From: Symbiodinium natans | Taxonomy: Eukaryota; Sar; Dinophyceae; Suessiales; Symbiodiniaceae | Reading direction: 5' to 3' | Assembly: GCA_905221605.1 (NCBI GenBank) | Contig: CAJNDS010000691.1 | Coordinates: forward strand, 734,697-798,696 | DNA length: 64,000 bases | Shown: piece after piece, positions 32,974 to 41,076 of the stretch | Numbering within the stretch: the stretch's first letter is position 1 | Layout of the letters: every line of letters begins with the position of its first letter | Program-made: the position numbers and the translations under genes | Notes under the pieces: generated by a model | Database searches by the model: none | The model's input: only the letters and a program-made list of their open reading frames with translations | What the model was told of the DNA's origin: nothing

Positions 32974-35900
32974 TCATCCCTTCTTCTTCTTCCGATGGGC
33001 ATGGATGCTTAGGTGAAGTCGCAGCAAAACGTGCTCCAGGTCCGACACTGTAAGAACAGGATCTAGCACACACCTTTGAATTGAGGATATCAACCCCTCT
33101 CTCTTCGCGTCCTCAATTGCTTGGCAGGATTGTCCCAGTTCTGCATTAACAGTGGTAGATGACTGCGCATCCACTTCAGAAGGACGATCCTTCTCATCAG
33201 GACCTTCCACCACTACCACCTCTTCCTTCTTGGGGCTTTGACTTTTCTCTTTCTTTTTCGTCTTTCCCGAGACGCTTGCCTTAGTGCGCATTCTCGAAGA
33301 GGCCTTTTCCCCTCCAGATACCACCGCATCGGATGGTGATCCACCCTTCTCAATGTTAACCGGCATCTTCTTCGGCTTTGGAACCAGAAGAGTGTATGGA
33401 TCGTCACTTGCAGCAGTTTTTCTCTTCTTTTTGGCCATCTTCACCTCTTCCTCAACGGCAACATCCGTCTCCGAAGTTCCAACCACCTCCTTTTTGGCAG
33501 GATTATCCTTACTGGACTCCCTTTCTAGGGACCTCTTTTTGTCCCTTTTTGGATCTCTCTCTTCTTTCATATTGGCTCGCTGGAACCATATCCTCAACTC
33601 ATCGATCCACTCTTCAACCTCCACCAGTGGAATCTCATATGACTTCACTATCTCGTGAAGTTCCAATGAAGACAGCATGCCAGTAGTCCATGTACACCAC
33701 TCTGTGTCTCTTTGGTCAGCATCTCCATTGAACTTTAACAGTTTAAACACCGGATCCGCTTCCGCGCGGGCCAAATCCGATTTGCCATCAGACATGTAAG
33801 AAATTGCCTCCATCAGCAATTCTATCATCCGGGTATCGTCGTCGTACCCCATCAAATCCTCATCATCATCATCATCGTACCGTTCAGGAGAAATTTCCTT
33901 TCCTCCACTTCTTGTACCAGTACTCCTCCACGGACCATCCCTTGGGGGTGTCCTTGGAGACCTTGGCCTCTGTTCATCCAGCGGATCACCATGCTCAAAG
34001 ACACACCTGTCCCCATGACGGCACTTCCCAGACCGAGCAAACTGGATACACCTTACACCAGTTGCGTCGTGAGAGAACTTGCAGTCCTCTCCAGCGTAGC
34101 AGTGTCTTCCAGCCACATAGTATTTGCACCAATACGATTGCAGCACCACATCATCATTGGAATGAATAAACTTGCAGTCCTCTCCAAACTTGCAGCGATT
34201 GTTCCCTTTTGCGAACCAATAGCAGATACCTTGTCTCCTTTTTGACAAACGTTCTGCTTCCAGACGATCCATTGAACAATCCCGCACTACATGGACATTG
34301 CCATGATCTGGAGAACTACCTTTTTCACCCAAGGTGCTATCAATGTTTGATGCATCAAGAACAGCTGGAAAACCTGGTCTTGGTCCTATCGCCTTCATGA
34401 TTGGTTTCCCACCAGCTCCTGAGCCATTCTGAGACGATCCAAAAACATTGAACGCTTTCAAGAAGGCCTTTCTAGTGCCGATCTTCCGCACCTTTTTGAT
34501 TGGACGATTCATTGCTCCAACCTTGGGTCCAGATACATTTGAACGACACAACCTCCTATACCCAGCTCTATATCCCTTTTTCCAAAGAGCCATAAGAATT
34601 CTAGAGGCAGTAACATTCTCCACCTCTACCCTTTCGGACTGTCCCTCACTTTCCGGAACAAACCCATTCAACCCATCCATATCTGAAGACCTTTCCATCT
34701 TTTTTGACATCACTTCGTCGAGATAATCTTCAGAGATCCAGGGTAAATTCCTCTTAGAGGAAAAGTCGTCACCATTGTCCGGTCCTTCACCAGGATACCC
34801 CTTCGTGCTGTCAAAGATCCTACTCGTAGCGCGGTCCTGCATAGAGAAATCCCAGTTGGAAGCGACACGAGAACACACCGACCACAAGAACATTCTGGTG
34901 CCAGCCAATCTTGATGAACTACTGGATGTCTCCTCTTCTGGAGAAACTTCTGGCGCTTTGCCATCACTTCCAGTGTCACCTATTGTCTCACTTCCAGCAT
35001 CTTCGATGGGAATAGGGGATTCATTGATCCCTTGCTCAAATACCGCATCTTGTTGTTCGGGGATCTCCAGCACCATCCCTGAAGGATCCACTTCCTCATC
35101 AGCATCGTCGTCCATCCTCTTCCAGAGAACCTCCAATTGATCAGCACAAGTCGCCGCCTGAAGGAACTCCATCATTTGGTCCCTCCCGCGCTGCCAGAGA
35201 AATTCTGAATTCACCACCAACCCTTGGCCTCCTAGGGTAAGGAACGGAGCAACCAGGTTGGCTACCCTCGCCATAAGTTCCACATGAACTTCCATGCCTG
35301 GACTGCGACTCCAATCGTAGGCTATTGCCTCCATAGCAGTTCCAAACTTTTCAGTATTTCTGAATTCCCTTTCCAGGCCAGGAGATAGCAATGCACCCAT
35401 CACCGAAAGAGGATAATTTCCCACCACCGGCAAGCACGGATCTTCATGGAACGAATGATGCAAATCTCCGTAATGTCCTTGATCTCTCCTTTCAAAAAGG
35501 AGTCTCCCAGTGTTCAGCTGGGCATTCAGTTCATCCACTTGAACCATTTCAGCACATATCCTCTGCGCTGCAGTCGCTATTGCCGGCCAGATGGCACGAT
35601 CGGCCAAACCGCGACGCGTAACCCAATCAGTTGTTGGCGACTGAATCAGCGTTCGTGGGTCATATGCCATAACCACCAATGTACCATCATCCATTCTCTG
35701 ATCAGCATCGTCTTCCAGTGCCAGGTTCAAATCCTGTTCGCTTGCACCTTCGGATGACATGCTAATAACCAAATTTCGATCCATTTTATTGGACCCCTTC
35801 TGATAGTCCTTTTGCCCTACAGGCAACTTGCCGACAGCAACCTTCCAATAAATCCGATTCAGAAGGCCTTTGGTAAGCAATTGCTGATGGCCCTTCTTCA

Positions 35901-36363
35901 CCGGAAGAACATCCAATATTTTCGTACCATCGCCACGGAGTTCATTGCTCCCACCTTCTCCTTCTTTTTGGTCAGTCTCCTCGCCAGGAATTTGTACTGC
36001 TCCTTCCAGCGCCGTCTCCTTTCCAGCCACATCTTGCCCAGGTAGAACTTGAGCGCCTTCAGATACGTTCACCTGTCCAGCAACACCTTGCCCAGGTAAA
36101 CCCTCATCTGTGGAGCCCACCGCCAGCGAACCAACTATAACTGAGCCATCCCTTGCTCTTTTTTGAGACTGCTCAGTTGGACGAGAAGGTTGTGGTAGCG
36201 AAAAAACTTGAGAAGTCACTTCTTGGCGGGTCTCCCCCCGCGACGCTTTGTCGCGCTCTTCGCCAAGGTGAACCGATTTTTTCTGCCCATCATTGGAGCT
36301 TGAAGAACCAGTAAGTGGAACATTGCCACGTGTCGCAGTTCTTTGTAAATCCCTTTCTCGCAA
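32974..36363 (-). CDS. Large RNA-binding protein with three CCCH zinc fingers
   Basis: 1129 open codons. The frame begins with TTG, and the first ATG is residue 194 (position 35784). Yet residues 1-193 already read like protein (acidic, Gly/Gln/Ser-rich), so the true start is probably spliced or lost at a breakpoint near 36.36-36.40 kb. Residues ~210-430 form an unknown folded-looking region (around LADRAIWPAIATAAQRICAE). Residues ~711-791 hold three CCCH fingers: C-X9-C-X5-C-X3-H, then C-X8-C-X5-C-X3-H twice (for example CRHGDRCVFEH). A helical region (~860-940) and a Lys/Ser-rich tail with likely nuclear-localisation clusters follow (PAKKE, KKKRKT, HRKKKKG). CCCH fingers of this type usually bind RNA. 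Position next to the 3' LTR is where pol would lie in a normal element, but no polymerase motif is present. Confidence 0.75.
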   Translation of the reverse strand: MRERDLQRTATRGNVPLTGSSSSNDGQKKSVHLGEERDKASRGETRQEVTSQVFSLPQPSRPTEQSQKRARDGSVIVGSLAVGSTDEGLPGQGVAGQVNVSEGAQVLPGQDVAGKETALEGAVQIPGEETDQKEGEGGSNELRGDGTKILDVLPVKKGHQQLLTKGLLNRIYWKVAVGKLPVGQKDYQKGSNKMDRNLVISMSSEGASEQDLNLALEDDADQRMDDGTLVVMAYDPRTLIQSPTTDWVTRRGLADRAIWPAIATAAQRICAEMVQVDELNAQLNTGRLLFERRDQGHYGDLHHSFHEDPCLPVVGNYPLSVMGALLSPGLEREFRNTEKFGTAMEAIAYDWSRSPGMEVHVELMARVANLVAPFLTLGGQGLVVNSEFLWQRGRDQMMEFLQAATCADQLEVLWKRMDDDADEEVDPSGMVLEIPEQQDAVFEQGINESPIPIEDAGSETIGDTGSDGKAPEVSPEEETSSSSSRLAGTRMFLWSVCSRVASNWDFSMQDRATSRIFDSTKGYPGEGPDNGDDFSSKRNLPWISEDYLDEVMSKKMERSSDMDGLNGFVPESEGQSERVEVENVTASRILMALWKKGYRAGYRRLCRSNVSGPKVGAMNRPIKKVRKIGTRKAFLKAFNVFGSSQNGSGAGGKPIMKAIGPRPGFPAVLDASNIDSTLGEKGSSPDHGNVHVVRDCSMDRLEAERLSKRRQGICYWFAKGNNRCKFGEDCKFIHSNDDVVLQSYWCKYYVAGRHCYAGEDCKFSHDATGVRCIQFARSGKCRHGDRCVFEHGDPLDEQRPRSPRTPPRDGPWRSTGTRSGGKEISPERYDDDDDEDLMGYDDDTRMIELLMEAISYMSDGKSDLARAEADPVFKLLKFNGDADQRDTEWCTWTTGMLSSLELHEIVKSYEIPLVEVEEWIDELRIWFQRANMKEERDPKRDKKRSLERESSKDNPAKKEVVGTSETDVAVEEEVKMAKKKRKTAASDDPYTLLVPKPKKMPVNIEKGGSPSDAVVSGGEKASSRMRTKASVSGKTKKKEKSQSPKKEEVVVVEGPDEKDRPSEVDAQSSTTVNAELGQSCQAIEDAKREGLISSIQRCVLDPVLTVSDLEHVLLRLHLSIHAHRKKKKG

Positions 36364-36390
36364 AAGATTTCCCGCAGGTGTCGTGCGCTG

Positions 36391-36921
36391 TTGGTTTCTT
36401 CCTCGCTTGATGAGGCACAGCAGGAGCGGGAGGATTCAGCCTTCAGAGCCAAGTACAACTTTGGTAAAGGTGCATCAAAGGGTGAACCTACATTTGGTGA
36501 GCCAAAAAGTCGGCTGTGTCTGTATTACAATCAAGGTGGTTGCAAGTATGGGAGCTCATGCAGGTATCTTCACGACGATGAAGTAGCATTGGAAGGGACT
36601 TGGGAACCCGGCAAAGCTTGGGACAATGCTTCCAGGAAGGCACTACGGGACGCAGGGTTCCACCATTGCTGTTTCGATTATTACCTCAGAGGACAGTGCC
36701 GTAAGCGGTTCAATTCTTGCAGATTTTCCCACGACGAGATGACAGATGAGCGGCTGGCACACCTGAAACATTTGGTACATGTAGCCAATCAGGTTCGGTT
36801 TGAAAGAGAGAGAGGATTGGAGATTTCGGACAGGAGTATTTTTCAGCCACCTGCAAGTGGGGGAGCTGAATCTTCATCCTCCTCAGCACCACAAGCGTTG
36901 CAAATGACAGAAAGCAGGTGA
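36391..36921 (+). CDS. CCCH zinc-finger protein block, opposite strand, 5' part
   Basis: Open from a stop at 36346 and starting only with TTG; no ATG precedes the fingers. Two CCCH fingers are visible: CLYYNQGGCKYGSSCRYLH (C-X7-C-X5-C-X3-H) and CFDYYLRGQCRKRFNSCRFS followed by H (C-X8-C-X6-C-X3-H). The block then runs into a helical, charged stretch and a Ser/Ala-rich linker before TGA at 36919. Reading continues in another frame from just after 36907 (…KAGEVDTLDGADGDAQKDS), so a one-base change separates it from the next block. Absence of a start codon, strand opposite to both neighbours, and similarity of finger style to the minus-strand proteins suggest an inverted piece of a once continuous frame. 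Confidence 0.6.
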   Translation: MVSSSLDEAQQEREDSAFRAKYNFGKGASKGEPTFGEPKSRLCLYYNQGGCKYGSSCRYLHDDEVALEGTWEPGKAWDNASRKALRDAGFHHCCFDYYLRGQCRKRFNSCRFSHDEMTDERLAHLKHLVHVANQVRFERERGLEISDRSIFQPPASGGAESSSSSAPQALQMTESR

Positions 36922-37825
36922 GGTTGATACGCTGGATGGAGCAGATGGAGATGCACAAAAGGATTCGGTGGCAGAGTCTACCACTGTACGTCTTCAGAAT
37001 CCAGAAGAGCCAATAGAAAATTGGATGGCTCGCAACCAACACTTGTGGGTGTATACACCTCACGTAAGTGACGTGATGATCAAGCTTGGTGTGACCAATG
37101 TCAAGGAGCTACAAGAGTATATCTTCGTGGAGGATTTGGTGGAAAAAGGGGTTAGCAAGGTGACGGCCTGCAAAATTCTGCAATTGGTGGGTGGTGTCCA
37201 TTACCGGCCAATGTCGCCGGATGTGGCTGTTTCTACCAACGCATCGGTACGCGTGGAGCAATCTTCTGGAAGCCGTGAAGCTGGAAGAGGTGGGGTGAGA
37301 ACTATCTCTCAGGTGCGTGAAGCTGAAGGTCCTGGTACAAAGGAAATGCCACGAGGGTCTTATCGAGAGATTTTCGACACAGGCAAGTACCGTGACGCTT
37401 GGACGCTTGCGCAGAGGTCCCCGCTGTGCGTGCAGAAGTTGCGATTGGTGGGAGTTGGAATGCCACCGGTGAATCCGCCAACAAAGGCGGGTAGGTCAAG
37501 ATCAAACCCTGTTAGAAGGGGAAGGCCCTTGCTGGATAAAAAACAGGTGCGACTGGTGCCACGCTCTCGCTCACAACGGCGTGTGCAGCCGGCGGAAGTG
37601 GTGGAAAAGCCGAAGGCGCTGGAACCAGTAAAGCCTCGTGGTGGTTTGTCGTACCCATTCAGCCGAGCGTGGGCAGATTTGGTGGATGATGATGATCAGA
37701 CAGGGGCTCTGGTCTCCACTGTGCCTTCCTCTGTAGGAGGGTCACCAATGTTCCCATCCTCATCTCCAGCTTTTTGGCTGTTCTTTGGCTCAGTTGGTCC
37801 ACCTCCTGGCCAACCTTCACCATAA
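36908..37825 (+). CDS. Continuation of the plus-strand block, SAM-like domain
   Basis: Open frame from 36908; the first plausible start in it is GTG at 36968. Residues ~20-75 after that start (WVYTPHVSDVMIKLGVTNVK, then a helical EDLVEKGVSKVTACKILQLV) have the pattern of a SAM or helix-hairpin domain. The rest is basic and Arg/Ser/Pro-rich (RSRSQRR, PVRRGRPLLDKK) with a C-terminal segment SRAWADLVDDDDQTG. The last ~130 bp overlap the 3' end of the minus-strand 1030-codon gene, so its natural end is probably near 37.70 kb, at the suspected breakpoint. Confidence 0.5.
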   Translation, partial: QKAGEVDTLDGADGDAQKDSVAESTTVRLQNPEEPIENWMARNQHLWVYTPHVSDVMIKLGVTNVKELQEYIFVEDLVEKGVSKVTACKILQLVGGVHYRPMSPDVAVSTNASVRVEQSSGSREAGRGGVRTISQVREAEGPGTKEMPRGSYREIFDTGKYRDAWTLAQRSPLCVQKLRLVGVGMPPVNPPTKAGRSRSNPVRRGRPLLDKKQVRLVPRSRSQRRVQPAEVVEKPKALEPVKPRGGLSYPFSRAWADLVDDDDQTGALVSTVPSSVGGSPMFPSSSPAFWLFFGSVGPPPGQPSP

Positions 37826-40788
37826 CGACGATGTTCATAGGAACACTCATCTCCATTGCGACACCTTCCCTGATTGAAGAACTTGCACAGCTTGCTGTAT
37901 CCTGGTGACACAGTTTTTGGCGTCATGTGAGCCTTTTTATACTGATCTGAATCCATGTAGGCTTCCATTGGCCTGTTTTCCCTCTTACTCATAACTTCAA
38001 TTGCACCATCAAGCTCCTGCAAAAACCGCTTGGTATCCAGCCAAAGCGCGTTCCAAAGTTCATCTTTACCTTGGCTTAGCAACATTGCCACCGTTTCACC
38101 CACGACTGGTCCACTAAATCTCCTTTTCTTACGTGCCAGTTCGTAGAGCGCGTTGTGGTACTGCTTCCGGGAAAAGGTGATTGTTTTTTCCAAACCTGCA
38201 CATTCTGTACCATCGGGCTTCCAACCATCACTTTGCAAGATGCTGTATGCACGCCGAGCCTCAGTGTTCAGGAATGCATGATCTGCAACACACTCCATAA
38301 CCTCGTCTATTGGACGACTCAGCAACATCCCAGTGATTTTGCCCACATAGGCCTTATCAGCTTTTTCATCTTCCAGAAGAGTTCTATAGATCTTTTCTCC
38401 ATAGAGCTGCTTCTGCACAGCTTCCTCTTGTTCTTTAGAAGATATTCCTGGATCGGCAAACCACTCGCGGGACTGCCGTTCTTCCGACTTCCAGTCCCAT
38501 TGACCGTCGGAACCTTGGTACCATTGACCAGCGTGCCATGAATCTGTCCACCACGTACCCCAGCCGCTGTCTTTCCATTTGCGCAGCGTCGAAGAGGAGT
38601 CCTCCTCATCCTCTTCCAAAACCAGGAAGGTGTCCAAGATCACGGTACCATCATCATCCACCCTTTCCACTGTTCCATTGACAGTGTCACCAATTTTGAA
38701 AAGATGTGTATCTTTCCCTTCCGCAGGAATTAGTACATTCATATCGCCATGGTCCAAAAAGGCTCCATGTACATTGATGCAGCGCACTAGACCATTGATC
38801 CGATCTCCCTTTTGGTAGAAATGCTTCCCAGGTGTATCCAAGGCTCCCTCTTTGGGCACTTTCTTCGTTGGTTCTTCAGAAACCGGAATTGTTTCTTCGG
38901 CTCCCGGAACGTCCCTTGTTTCCACCTTGGGGGCAAGCTTCTTGTCCTGCTCCACGAGTCCCACAAGCTCATCCACCTTGTGCTCCTGGAGCTCAGGACC
39001 ATCCTCTTTTCCAGCCAATGGCTTTGCCTCATCTGTTACAGTTCGCTCGGTGTCGACTTCCGGCAAGCTTTCAGATGGCAATACTTCCCCCTTCCTGGGA
39101 GTGGACCCACCATTGGAGTCTTTTTTCAAACCTTCTGCAGCAGGCAAATTTTCTTCCACTGCAGGGCTGTTGGATTGGTCATCCGCGGTAGGCACATTTT
39201 CTTCCACCGCAGGCTCCTTTGGCTCCATGGTTTCCAAAAGAGAATCACCACTATCATTGACCGCAGCTGCCACATTGGCTCCGGTGTAGCCTTCGCCATT
39301 CCGTTCCTCGCTGCTAACTTCAGGCTGCACCAGTGCGTCCACCTGTGAACCTCCGTCGTCAGCTGCTACGGAGACCTGCGCCCCATTGTTGCAGTCATCC
39401 GCGGAACGTGACACCATATGCGCCTCAATCCGTGCTTTTTCTGCACTCCAGGTACTATCTGGCACATTGACCCGCGCTTCATTGGCGCTCCAGGCCTCAT
39501 TTTTCAGATCAACTGTGTCTCCAGCTAATTCAGAAGCTTCTTTTTTCCCTTGAATGGCAGAATTCTTGGCACCAAACGAAGAGACCTCCTCAGTCGTAGC
39601 GCACGACTTTTTTCCTCCGTCATCCAAATCTCCAGGACCGCCTTCCTGAACGACAGGTACCACATCCACCACTCGCTCTTCCGCAGCCGACACAGTTCCA
39701 ATCTCCGCATTGGGCATTTTGTCCTCTGGACCCACGGATTCCACCGCTGCCACACCCTCAGAAAGCGCTTCCGTTTCTTCCCGATCCAGATGTTCTCCAG
39801 CGATGTTTGCTTGGATTCCAGAAATTCCTTCCTCTTCAGGAGAACCCGAGGTCTGGGCGTCACCACCACCCCTAAAACCGCTATCCCCGATAGTAGAGGA
39901 AAAATCCTTTTCACCTACACTATTTACACCGCTGTTTACACTTTCCAAGCTACCCTGTTGTGCCCTGAAAGACTCAGTAGGCGACGAGGACGAGGTAGTA
40001 CCCAGTGCTGGCTCATCTTCCACAGGGACAATGCCCATTCCAACACCAGACACCTCACTGTTTCTAGCCATTCCAGTCTTCTTAGGCAACACCCATTGGG
40101 TATCTCCAGTGTCCAAGCAGTAAAGATACTCTCTTCCATCTTCATGAAAATGGCGCTCCCACGTCTTCCCATCACAGTCGATGATTGGAAAGTCAGCAGC
40201 TTGAGACAATTTGCCTCCACCAGCAGCATCTAAGTCTTCCTCTGACTCCTGCCGTATTCTCGCTGCTTCCAACTCCAGGATTTCTCCTTCACTCATCGCC
40301 ATAGCAACAGGAACAACTCCTTCTGCGTCCCCAGTGAAGAGGATACTGCTTTTTGTCGCAGCAACAGGCGCAGTTTCCTCCGCTTCACCTGTCAACAGAT
40401 CACCACTTTCAGTCGCGAAGCTCACTTTATTGCGAGCTCGCTTGGGAACAGGGATAACATCCCCAACCAGCTCCGTCTGGCACTCTTGCTCCACCATCTT
40501 TGATGTAGAGGAGCTTGTTTTTGACGCTCCCGTTGATTCAGCAGGTTCCGCAGCTCGAAGACAAAGCCCATGTTTGCTCAGAAGGCGTAGCAAAACTACT
40601 TCCATCTGGTCTTCCAGTCCTTCCACCACCGGCTTCTCTTCGCCACGCATACCACCAGCATCAACCAGAGCTTCCGCATTGGGAACCACTTTTTGACCCG
40701 TTGCAGACCTTTTGACACCACCTTCACCTTGATCGCCCACATTGGAGCTCGACGATGCCGTACCAGTCTGTAACCAATTGCTAGCCAT
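37696..40788 (-). CDS. Gag-position protein: WW-like, S1-like, two MLLE/PABC-like domains, CCCH finger
   Basis: 1030 codons from a true ATG at 40788 (MASNWLQTG), 65 bp inside the 5' LTR. Residues ~210-235 fit a WW domain (W-X21-W-X2-P, TGDTQWVLP). Residues ~240-640 are acidic and low in complexity. Residues ~656-720 look like an S1 RNA-binding fold (KGDRINGLVRCINVHGAFLD, then IGDTVNGTVERV). A Trp-rich segment lies at ~737-765. Residues ~797-850 contain YVGKITGMLLSRPIDEV, the hallmark KITGMLL of the MLLE/PABC domain of poly(A)-binding protein. A weaker second copy (VGETVAMLLSQGKDEL) spans ~880-935. A CCCH finger is at ~968-986 (CKFFNQGRCRNGDECSYEH). MLLE domains bind PAM2 peptides on translation and deadenylation factors. 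The set suggests an RNA-packaging or mRNA-associated role; that role is inference. Confidence 0.75.
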   Translation of the reverse strand: MASNWLQTGTASSSSNVGDQGEGGVKRSATGQKVVPNAEALVDAGGMRGEEKPVVEGLEDQMEVVLLRLLSKHGLCLRAAEPAESTGASKTSSSTSKMVEQECQTELVGDVIPVPKRARNKVSFATESGDLLTGEAEETAPVAATKSSILFTGDAEGVVPVAMAMSEGEILELEAARIRQESEEDLDAAGGGKLSQAADFPIIDCDGKTWERHFHEDGREYLYCLDTGDTQWVLPKKTGMARNSEVSGVGMGIVPVEDEPALGTTSSSSPTESFRAQQGSLESVNSGVNSVGEKDFSSTIGDSGFRGGGDAQTSGSPEEEGISGIQANIAGEHLDREETEALSEGVAAVESVGPEDKMPNAEIGTVSAAEERVVDVVPVVQEGGPGDLDDGGKKSCATTEEVSSFGAKNSAIQGKKEASELAGDTVDLKNEAWSANEARVNVPDSTWSAEKARIEAHMVSRSADDCNNGAQVSVAADDGGSQVDALVQPEVSSEERNGEGYTGANVAAAVNDSGDSLLETMEPKEPAVEENVPTADDQSNSPAVEENLPAAEGLKKDSNGGSTPRKGEVLPSESLPEVDTERTVTDEAKPLAGKEDGPELQEHKVDELVGLVEQDKKLAPKVETRDVPGAEETIPVSEEPTKKVPKEGALDTPGKHFYQKGDRINGLVRCINVHGAFLDHGDMNVLIPAEGKDTHLFKIGDTVNGTVERVDDDGTVILDTFLVLEEDEEDSSSTLRKWKDSGWGTWWTDSWHAGQWYQGSDGQWDWKSEERQSREWFADPGISSKEQEEAVQKQLYGEKIYRTLLEDEKADKAYVGKITGMLLSRPIDEVMECVADHAFLNTEARRAYSILQSDGWKPDGTECAGLEKTITFSRKQYHNALYELARKKRRFSGPVVGETVAMLLSQGKDELWNALWLDTKRFLQELDGAIEVMSKRENRPMEAYMDSDQYKKAHMTPKTVSPGYSKLCKFFNQGRCRNGDECSYEHRRYGEGWPGGGPTEPKNSQKAGDEDGNIGDPPTEEGTVETRAPV

Positions 40789-40833
40789 TGCTTCAAGCTA
40801 CCACCCTAAAGCCGAAACACAAAACGCAGGGAA

Positions 40834-40853
40834 CCTAACTTGGGCTCATAACC
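40834..40853 (-). other. Primer binding site matching initiator tRNA-Met anticodon arm
   Basis: Directly inside the 5' LTR the minus strand reads GGTTATGAGCCCAAG. Its complement, CTTGGGCTCATAACC, has the form of an initiator tRNA-Met anticodon stem-loop with CAU in place. Drosophila copia is known to prime from a 5' half of initiator tRNA-Met cut in the anticodon loop, using a similar site. No TGG complementary to a tRNA CCA end is present. Confidence 0.7.
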
Positions 40854-41071
40854 TACGGGGGGCAACCAAAGGGGAACAGGAAACGAAACAGTCAACCCCA
40901 GAAGAAGCCCTTGATTCCCCTGGACCAACCAACAACAAACCAACCCAAAACACCAAGCACCCTTTCTTCACTAGGCGCATGGCCCGATCTTGAGCCAAAA
41001 TGGTACCGGGTACATTGACCCTTAATCTTTTAACACCAACTCCTTTCCACAATACAAACTGCAGCTCCGCA
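40854..41071 (-). repeat. 5' LTR (218 bp) with embedded spliced-leader sequence
   Basis: Same sequence as 32381-32598. The outer end abuts TAGGG of a TTTAGGG run. It should contain the element promoter, but I cannot identify one. Confidence 0.92.
40989..41009 (-). promoter_or_regulatory. Dinoflagellate spliced-leader-like sequence in the 5' LTR
   Basis: Same 21-nt segment as in the 3' LTR, 63-83 nt from the LTR start on the minus strand. Here it lies upstream of the gag-position gene, where a transcript 5' end or trans-splice site could be expected. Confidence 0.85.
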
Positions 41072-41076
41072 TAGGG

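Larger units (their letters stand above)
32376..41076 (-). mobile_element. LTR retrotransposon without reverse transcriptase, inserted in a telomeric array
   Basis: The element body is 32381-41071 and reads on the minus strand. The LTRs are identical 218-bp repeats starting TG (minus strand). TAGGG directly flanks both outer ends (32376-32380 and 41072-41076), a 5-bp target duplication within TTTAGGG repeats. A polypurine tract adjoins the 3' LTR, and a tRNA-Met-like primer site adjoins the 5' LTR. The body carries three coding blocks (minus 1030 codons, plus ~450 codons with a frame change, minus 1129 codons) rich in RNA-binding domains. I see no reverse transcriptase, RNase H, integrase or protease motif. 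It must be non-autonomous or an internal rearrangement of a larger element. The primer type suggests Ty1/copia relationship. No telomeric array lies inside, fitting recent arrival. Confidence 0.85.
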
